Below, one piece after another: positions 58,441-64,000 of a DNA stretch of 64,000 nt. The DNA lies in assembly GCA_023213395.1 (NCBI GenBank), contig CM041465.1, positions 3,286,001 through 3,350,000 of the forward strand. Direction: 5' to 3'. Under the pieces are notes generated by a model. The model ran no database searches. It was not told the origin of the DNA and saw only the letters and a list, made by a program, of their open reading frames with translations. The position numbers were made by a program, and so were the translations under genes. Source of the DNA: Cycas panzhihuaensis. Its lineage: Eukaryota > Cycadophyta. Each line of letters starts with the position of its first letter. Within the stretch, counting starts at the first letter, position 1.

Positions 58441-59900
58441 AATGATTCCTGTACCACCCTTTTTAATAAGCCTCTCCATACGGTGTGAGCTGATGATTTG
58501 GGTCGGTGGAGGAATGATCCCATTCAATTGATAGTCAATTCCTTCAGAAGTAAATCGGATGAAGAGCTCTTGCATATTTAGTTGAATGGTCCCTAGTGGT
58601 TTGAGCCATTGTACCCTTAATACAACATCAATTCCTCCAACAGAATGGCATACATAGAAGTGGAGAGGTGATAGTCACCCATTTGCAACTTGATATTGTG
58701 ACATTTTCCCCACAAGCGAGTGTCCCTCCATTAGCCACCATAACACGAAAATTTTTGACGGGATATGGAAAAGCAGTTGAGTTCTTCAAAGAAGTTTCTG
58801 ATTAATGAAATTATGGGTGCTCCCAGAATCTATGAGGACAACCACCTTCCTTTTCTTAATGTACCCAATAAGTTTGAGTGTCCGAGGGGTCGCAATTCCA
58901 ACTAGGGCATGCAGATATAGTAGTGATCTTCTTCTTCCTCCTCGGGTGGGTCACAATCATTATTTTACGGCTCTAATGAGGTCGCTTCTCTGGTTCCTCA
59001 TCTTGAACATCCTCAATTATAAATAAGCGTCGTTCAGGACACTTATGGTCTTTATTCCACTTTTGGTTACAACGAAAACATAACCCTTTCAATCGTTTCT
59101 CATCCATCTCTTGGGAAGTCATTCGGTAGTACTTAGGAACCTGAAATTGTGGTCGCTTTTTTGGAAATGTTCTTTAGGGGGGTCGGGATGCCTTATTTTT
59201 TGCTTCAATGTGTCAAGTAAAATTAATAGCTGTAGAGATGTTATCAGGTTTTAAGAGTCGCAACTCATGTCTGATGTCATCTCGTAACCCACCAATGTAT
59301 AGCTCAAGTAATTTATCCTGACAAAGACCGTCAACCCTTGTGGAGAGACGTTGGTATTACATATAGTGAAGCAGTCCCCTCTGTCTAACTTTAGTTAATC
59401 GGTTAAAGTAGTCCGATCCTGTCTTGTCATATTGAGCTATAAGATCCTTGACAAAACCCTCCCATTGATAACTAAGCCCACCAATTGTTTTCATGACCCA
59501 TTGGTACCATTGGTAGGGTTCAGTTTCTATGTGTAAAGAAGCAAGAGGGATCTTCTTATCTGCTGGAACTTGATGAAGAGAAAAGTATTGTTCCATTTGA
59601 GTGATCCACGTTCGTACATCTGTGCCATTGAACTTCTTGATTTCTACCTTAGGAAGGAAGTTTGGACGAAAGCGCCTACCATCATTACCTTCATCTTCTT
59701 TAGGAAGTGACCCCCACCTATGTGAGTAGTATCATCAAGATCACTCTTTTCTTCCTTAAGAGGTTTCATGGATGTGAGCTCTAGCATTACTGCTTCAAAT
59801 TTTTCATTGAAGTCATTCTAGATTTGTAATATATCTTCTCGAAGTTGTGAAACAACATCATTGAGATCTTGGGTCCAACTTGGGTTCATCTTAGGGGCCA
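58441..59900 (-). pseudogene. Gag and protease of element D
   Basis: Gag begins near 59899 with MAPKMNPSWTQDL. The capsid region reads MEQYFSLHQVPADKKIPLAS, then HIETEPYQWYQWVMKT and GFVKDLIAQYDKTGSDYFNR (59596-59357). A damaged zinc-knuckle zone lies near 59070-59040. The protease motif VVVLIDSGSTHNFIN is intact near 58855-58800. Several frameshifts separate the parts. This gag-protease form is typical of plant chromoviruses. Confidence 0.85.
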
Positions 59901-59987
59901 TTAGTCCACAAGACCTAAGTTGGAATCTTAGTTGGTAAATGTGACTGAAAAGGATTTGACGGTGTGTCTATAGACTGTTATCCCCAA

Positions 59988-59992
<5 letters not shown>

Positions 59993-60023
<31 letters not shown>

Positions 60024-60064
60024 TTTTGCTTTTTTGCTTTTTTGCTTTTTGCTTTTTGCTTTTT
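59993..60064. repeat. Poly-T and (GCTTTTT)n run in the leader of element D
   Basis: About 28 T in a row are followed by six copies of a GCTTTTT or GCTTTTTT unit. The rest of the 59901-60753 leader shows no gene. Confidence 0.9.
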
Positions 60065-60753
60065 GGGCCTTGGTTGACAGACTATGTGCACAAGACTGAT
60101 GACAAACTGGCTAGAGACACTCGATTTAACAAATAGATGATGACTGACTCACTAACCGACTAAGTACGCACAACCCACTAATAGACTGACCAGGTACACT
60201 AAGTATGGGCTTGTCTGGTTTGTAGGCCCTCCGATATACTTATCACAGTCGTAAATAGTATCAACTTACAGAGGCAAACACTCTACTCTGTAGTTGTACT
60301 ACCCCGTCTCTAGGGTACGAGGAGAGTAACTTCCCGGGGCTTATTGCAGATGGTCAATAGGTTTCCTATGGTTACCTATACTAGGAAGGCTATCTGGGGT
60401 CCTCCTATATACCCGCAGTGCGTGGAGGCACAATTACATGGCCAGTTACATCTAAGGCTTGATTCGAGTGTGATCTCCAGGTCCTTCATGCAAGGGACGG
60501 AAAAGCCACAATGCGCTTAGCCCAAAATGACGGATCCTCGTGATATTTATAGACCCCGACGGGGTCTCTATCTAAATGCAAAGAGAACGCCCATGGCGGT
60601 GTTAGGGTAATGCCCGGGTCAGAGTGTTATCTACCCCAAAAGCAAAGTAACTAAATGGAAATCAAATGAGAATAGGTACTAATGAGAGAGAAAAAAAAAT
60701 GATGGAAAAATTGATTATTTAGTACCTTGACTCTCCCACAAGGAATGGATCGA

Positions 60754-60767
60754 CTGCTCTGATACCA
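60754..60767 (-). other. Primer binding site of element D (tRNA-Met)
   Basis: The minus strand reads TGGTATCAGAGCAG two bases after the LTR. The first 12 bases match the initiator tRNA-Met complement exactly. Confidence 0.9.
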
Positions 60768-60769
60768 CT

Positions 60770-61150
60770 TGGTAGGATACCACTCCTTAATGATAATTGC
60801 ACACCAATATAATAAGCAAATAACTCTAAAAGAGCACTTATATTGCAATACCCTTCGAGGGGGCAACCTCCCAATTACATGCAAATAATAATGATATTCA
60901 AGATATCCTACTCTAAGGATTACACAAATATATATATGTCTCTATGCTTACTACTCAACCACCTCCTTATGCATGTGGGATATTACATGAATATATATAG
61001 TGCTCAATGACCACTACACAACCTTCTACTTATGCATGTGGGATATTAAGAAAAGGGAAAAAGTAGAAGAAATAAAGATATAAGAGAGAGAAGAAGTACA
61101 AGATATAAGAGAATATAAGAGAAGGTAAGTTAGGGGTTGGATCCCTAACA
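60770..61150 (-). repeat. Element D 5' LTR
   Basis: 381 bp, TG to CA, next to the primer site. It is followed by ACACG (61151-61155), which repeats 54839-54843. Confidence 0.95.
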
Positions 61151-61155
61151 ACACG

Positions 61156-61598
61156 GCTCCCATTTGGTCGAGCCATGGACGACCTAGAAGGAGGTTGTAG
61201 TCAACGTCAACGTCAACGTCGAGGACTACAACATCAGCAAGAACAGTCTTACCCTCAAGGGTGAGCGGAATCACGACGGATCCCAAAGAGGTCTTCTCAC
61301 TACCGTCATAACCTTGGCATCGCCATGGAACAGGTTCCAAGGCAGAGATACCAAGCTCTTGCATGACACGCAAGGGCATGGCATTAACAGAAGAACAGTT
61401 GTCGACAACAGTCCTTCGAAGGGTACAATCGAGTGTATCGATAGTGATAGTGAATGGGAAGTTCCACTGACGTTCCCTTTCACCGACGGGAGGAAGATCC
61501 TTAGGATCAAATGAGATAACGGGTCCACAACCTTGGGTGACACCCAAAGCGTGAACAGGCGCATCACTCGATCCTAAAGCTTCCAGGAGGAGGGCCCG
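61156..61598 (-). pseudogene. Protease of element B, right of the composite insertion
   Basis: The minus strand reads TVVDNCSSVNAMPLRVMQE (61411-61360), then LGSVVIPLTLEGKTVLADVV and YNLLLGRPWLDQ, ending at the insertion. The active site is D-N-C-S-S; element A has D-N-G-S-S, so the conserved Gly is Cys here. The frame is otherwise better preserved than in A and shows that the active-site and GRPWL halves belong to one domain. Confidence 0.82.
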
Positions 61599-64000
61599 CT
61601 ACTCGGGATAACTCCTCAAAACGTTTATTAAGGACATTCTTGCGGCGACAGTATGAAGCTCGTCCATGATGGAGAAGGGCTTACCCTTCGCGGTAGGCTG
61701 GGTAAGTGCCCTTGAATCGTGAACGACTGGGCATCTGAGGAATGGCCTTGGGAAAGAGAGGTATTTCGGGAGGAAGGTTCTCTGGAAGAGGGTCGGAAAG
61801 AGCGGAAGAACAAGAAGCTCCTGCTGCTTCCTTGGCGGCTTGAGATCGCATAAGGGCGTAGGAAGGAGTCGCTTCAAGCAACTGGATCGCCTTCTTCCCC
61901 TTGTTCTGGGGTCGCGAAGGTGATGGGGTGCGATGGCTAGGAGAACGAGAGGAGGAAGACGAGTTTCGGGCACCCTTCCCTTTGTTGCGGGAAGGACGGG
62001 GATCAGGCGATCTTCCTCGATTCTGGTTACTCTTGGTTTGGGTGTTGCGATCACGTTCCCCATGTTTAGGGAACGGATCCTTGTGAACTGGTTGGTCCAA
62101 ATTAGGCCTTGAGGCCCGTTTGGGGGAAGAGTCGCATCGAGGGGCATCCTAGGATCTTTGGGCCCCTAGCGAATCATCGTGAAAGCACTCCCCATGAATG
62201 GAGCACCACTTCTTCTCAAGCGAAGGGTCTGGCCTTCTCGCTTGAGAGGACTAGGCATTTCCATTCCTAGGGAGAAGAGCTTGGGTTGTTTGTTGGACTT
62301 GTTTATTGGATGTAGGGGATGAAGGAGCTTGAAGCTTGAGTTCCTTCATCGTACGCTCGAACGAACGTATGGCTAATGTGAGAGGGTCTAAAGTCCTCTC
62401 AGTCGGATGAGAGGAAGACCAGGTAGGTTGTGAAGGTTTGGTATCCTTGGTTAGGGGTGGTGCCTCACGGCGCTGTGAGGGCTTAAGAGGTTTCTTGAGA
62501 CCAGCTTGGATCTCAATAGCCTCCAACACCAAACACTTGGTGATCATGGAGTCGCATGTGGTCGCCCCCATCTTGAGGACTTCCACATGCACTTCGGGAC
62601 GAAGTGCATTGACAAAAAGGTCTCGCTTCAACTCCTCGGGCAATGTTGCCTTAGTGGAGTGAAGCAAGTCATGGAATCGCTGCACAAAGTCATGATTCAT
62701 TTCATCGTGACCTTGTTTGAGCAAAAGAAGTGACTTCATTCCGCTCTCGAATAGACGGGCTACATCAAAATAGTTGATGAACCCGTCCACCAATTGCTAG
62801 AATGAATGGATGGAATAGGCAGGGAGACGGTAGAACCACTTGAGGGCGTCACCCTGCAAGGACCGTGGGAATAATTTTATTAAAATGTGGTCGTAAGCCC
62901 AGTAATCGATGCATGCCATAGAAAAACTACGCACATACTCCGCCGGGTCTTGCGACGAAGTTCCGTCGAATCTAGGAACTTCAGGGGGATGAGGCGGCAG
63001 ATTGGTTCTTAACGCCTCAATGGATAGAGGTGTAGACCTAAAGTCCATGAAGGGACGTGCCCTTTCTTGGACCGTAGGGTCAACGAATGTCGTGGCAGGT
63101 AATGCACAAGGAGCGGGTGGGGGTGGAACACCCATTCCTCCTTGAGGAAACGCCCCCTGCTGAGAAGAGGCGTGGGGGTAGGTGCCTTGGAAGGGAGTCG
63201 AGTTCCTTTGCGAAGGCACAACAAATGGAATTACGTTGGACGACGGACAAGATGGATGTGGAACCGGGTTTTGCCCATATGGGCCACCCGTAGGTGGAGC
63301 GACCCCATATGGGTGTAGTAGATCCACCCCATAAACCGGGAGACGGCTTCCTCTACCACCTGAGGTTGAGAAGTATACCACAGGGAACGTGAAGGAAGCG
63401 CCAACGTGTTGGTTTTGAGAGTGTGTGGGAGGCGGATCCCACATGGTAGCCGAAAGGCTAATAGGACCGACGAGCCTACTAGGAAAGGTATGCGCCACAT
63501 TAGGGGATGGCACATTGGTTTGGTTAGGGATGGGTATGCTAACCTTCAATTGAGAGAGAAACACACCACGGGGAGATCCTGAAACACTAAGACCTCGATG
63601 AGAAATGGAAGGCGCAACACGTGCCCTCACTGTGGGAATAGGAACGGAGCGAGACACATGCGTAGGCATAAAGGGATTTGTTGTCAAAGGAAGAGTAGAT
63701 GAGGATGATGCATGCGGGGGAGGAGCGGAAGAAGAAGAGGCTCCTCCACGAAGAGCACCCTCAAGCCATCCAGGACGCGGTTGGAAGCGTGCCACATGGC
63801 GACACTCATTGAGAGCTTCAACTACGTCGACAGGAGGGGTTCCTACATACTCGTAAGAGGTAATTGGGACCTCGAACAAGGTAGGTCCCTCGAGATGCTC
63901 CTCATAAGAGTCACTGACTACGTGGCAAGTCTCAAGAGGAGCGGATCCTTCTACGGCATGGGTAGAGGGATGGACGTCGAGCGAGTGATGTTGGTCACTC
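61599..64000 (-). pseudogene. Gag of element B, 5' end beyond the window
   Basis: The capsid region is complete here: PRFDGTSSQDPAEYVRSF, YDHILIKLFPRSLQGDALKW, FYRLPAYSIHSF, then FINYFDVARLFESGMKSLLL (about 62950-62720). Downstream are the coiled LEAIEIQAGLKKPLKP and a basic Ser/Arg linker (62100-61800). The frame is open from 63879 to 62797 with a shift near 62795. The 55 bp missing from element A (62900-62955 here) are present. The N-terminus, which in A starts at 14888, lies past base 64000. Confidence 0.87.

Larger units (their letters stand above)
55169..61150 (-). mobile_element. Element D: Ty3/gypsy chromovirus nested in element B
   Basis: LTRs 55169-55551 and 60770-61150 (both TGGTAGGATACC to CCCTAACA) flank gag, protease, RT, RNase H, integrase and chromodomain on the minus strand. 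A tRNA-Met primer site (60754-60767) adjoins the right LTR and a purine tract (55552-55565) the left one. The LTRs differ at few positions (TATATA-repeat length, C/T at 60838), so it is comparatively young. Its right flank is ACACG, but its left flank is CCTCT of the TRIM-like piece, so it lacks its own target duplication. Confidence 0.9.
43980..64000 (-). mobile_element. Element B: second copy of the Tat-like family, runs past window end
   Basis: The left (3') LTR 43980-46679 is followed by aRNH, antisense PMD gene, integrase, RT-RNase H, protease and gag in the same order as element A. Gag continues to base 64000; its 5' end and the 5' LTR lie beyond. A 6.3-kb composite insertion splits the protease-RT linker at 54844-61150. 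It inserted into the RT of element C. Element B is open at most sites where A has stops, and the reverse. Confidence 0.9.

Overview
This is plant nuclear DNA made almost entirely of nested LTR retrotransposons. The evidence is Ty1/copia and Ty3/gypsy chromovirus domains, a Tat-like Ty3/gypsy family with 2.7 kb LTRs and an archaeal-type RNase H, tRNA-Met primer sites, and a plant mobile domain (PMD). No unique host gene, rRNA, tRNA or CRISPR is visible. The decay and nesting suggest a large-genome seed plant; the species cannot be fixed from the sequence.

Layout, left to right. (i) 1-1000 and 17758-~19120: an old plus-strand Ty3/gypsy remnant (H), with an integrase tail and then an unidentified decayed frame. 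It is split by (ii) element A, 1001-17752, minus strand, 16.75 kb, TSD ACAAC, nearly complete. (iii) 19.2-25 kb: AT-rich debris with a 21-bp minisatellite, a weak gag-like remnant, a possible gypsy 3' end and LTR, a copia RNase H fragment and a 349-bp tandem duplication. (iv) 25030-41369: a plus-strand gypsy gag-protease remnant (G), split by a plus-strand copia element (E, 25993-40682). E is split by a minus-strand copia element (F, 26616-34329, TSD TTTTA). F carries a solo LTR of the element-A family in opposite orientation (28893-31441, TSD CATTT). (v) 41370-43979: a minus-strand chromovirus (C), truncated in reverse transcriptase by (vi) element B, from 43980 past the window end, a second copy of the A family. 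B is interrupted at 54844-61150 (TSD ACACG) by a composite of a TRIM-like piece (54844-55168) joined to a minus-strand chromovirus (D, 55169-61150).

The A/B family is the most interesting content. In element orientation the order is LTR, tRNA-Arg-like PBS, gag, protease, RT-RNase H, integrase, an antisense gene, an archaeal-type RNase H, LTR. The antisense gene (A about 5.04-7.9 kb; B about 48.0-50.9 kb, plus strand) has its own TATA box, a conserved palindrome in its leader, a splice-acceptor-like site, a PMD coding exon, an acidic linker, a short intron with conserved splice sites, and a coiled-coil last exon. A and B are disabled by different mutations, mostly CAG to TAG and CGA to TGA, so reading the two copies side by side shows the frames; one RNase H nonsense codon is shared by both.

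All protein-coding regions here appear to be pseudogenes. No sequence search was possible; family assignments rest on motifs read by eye.
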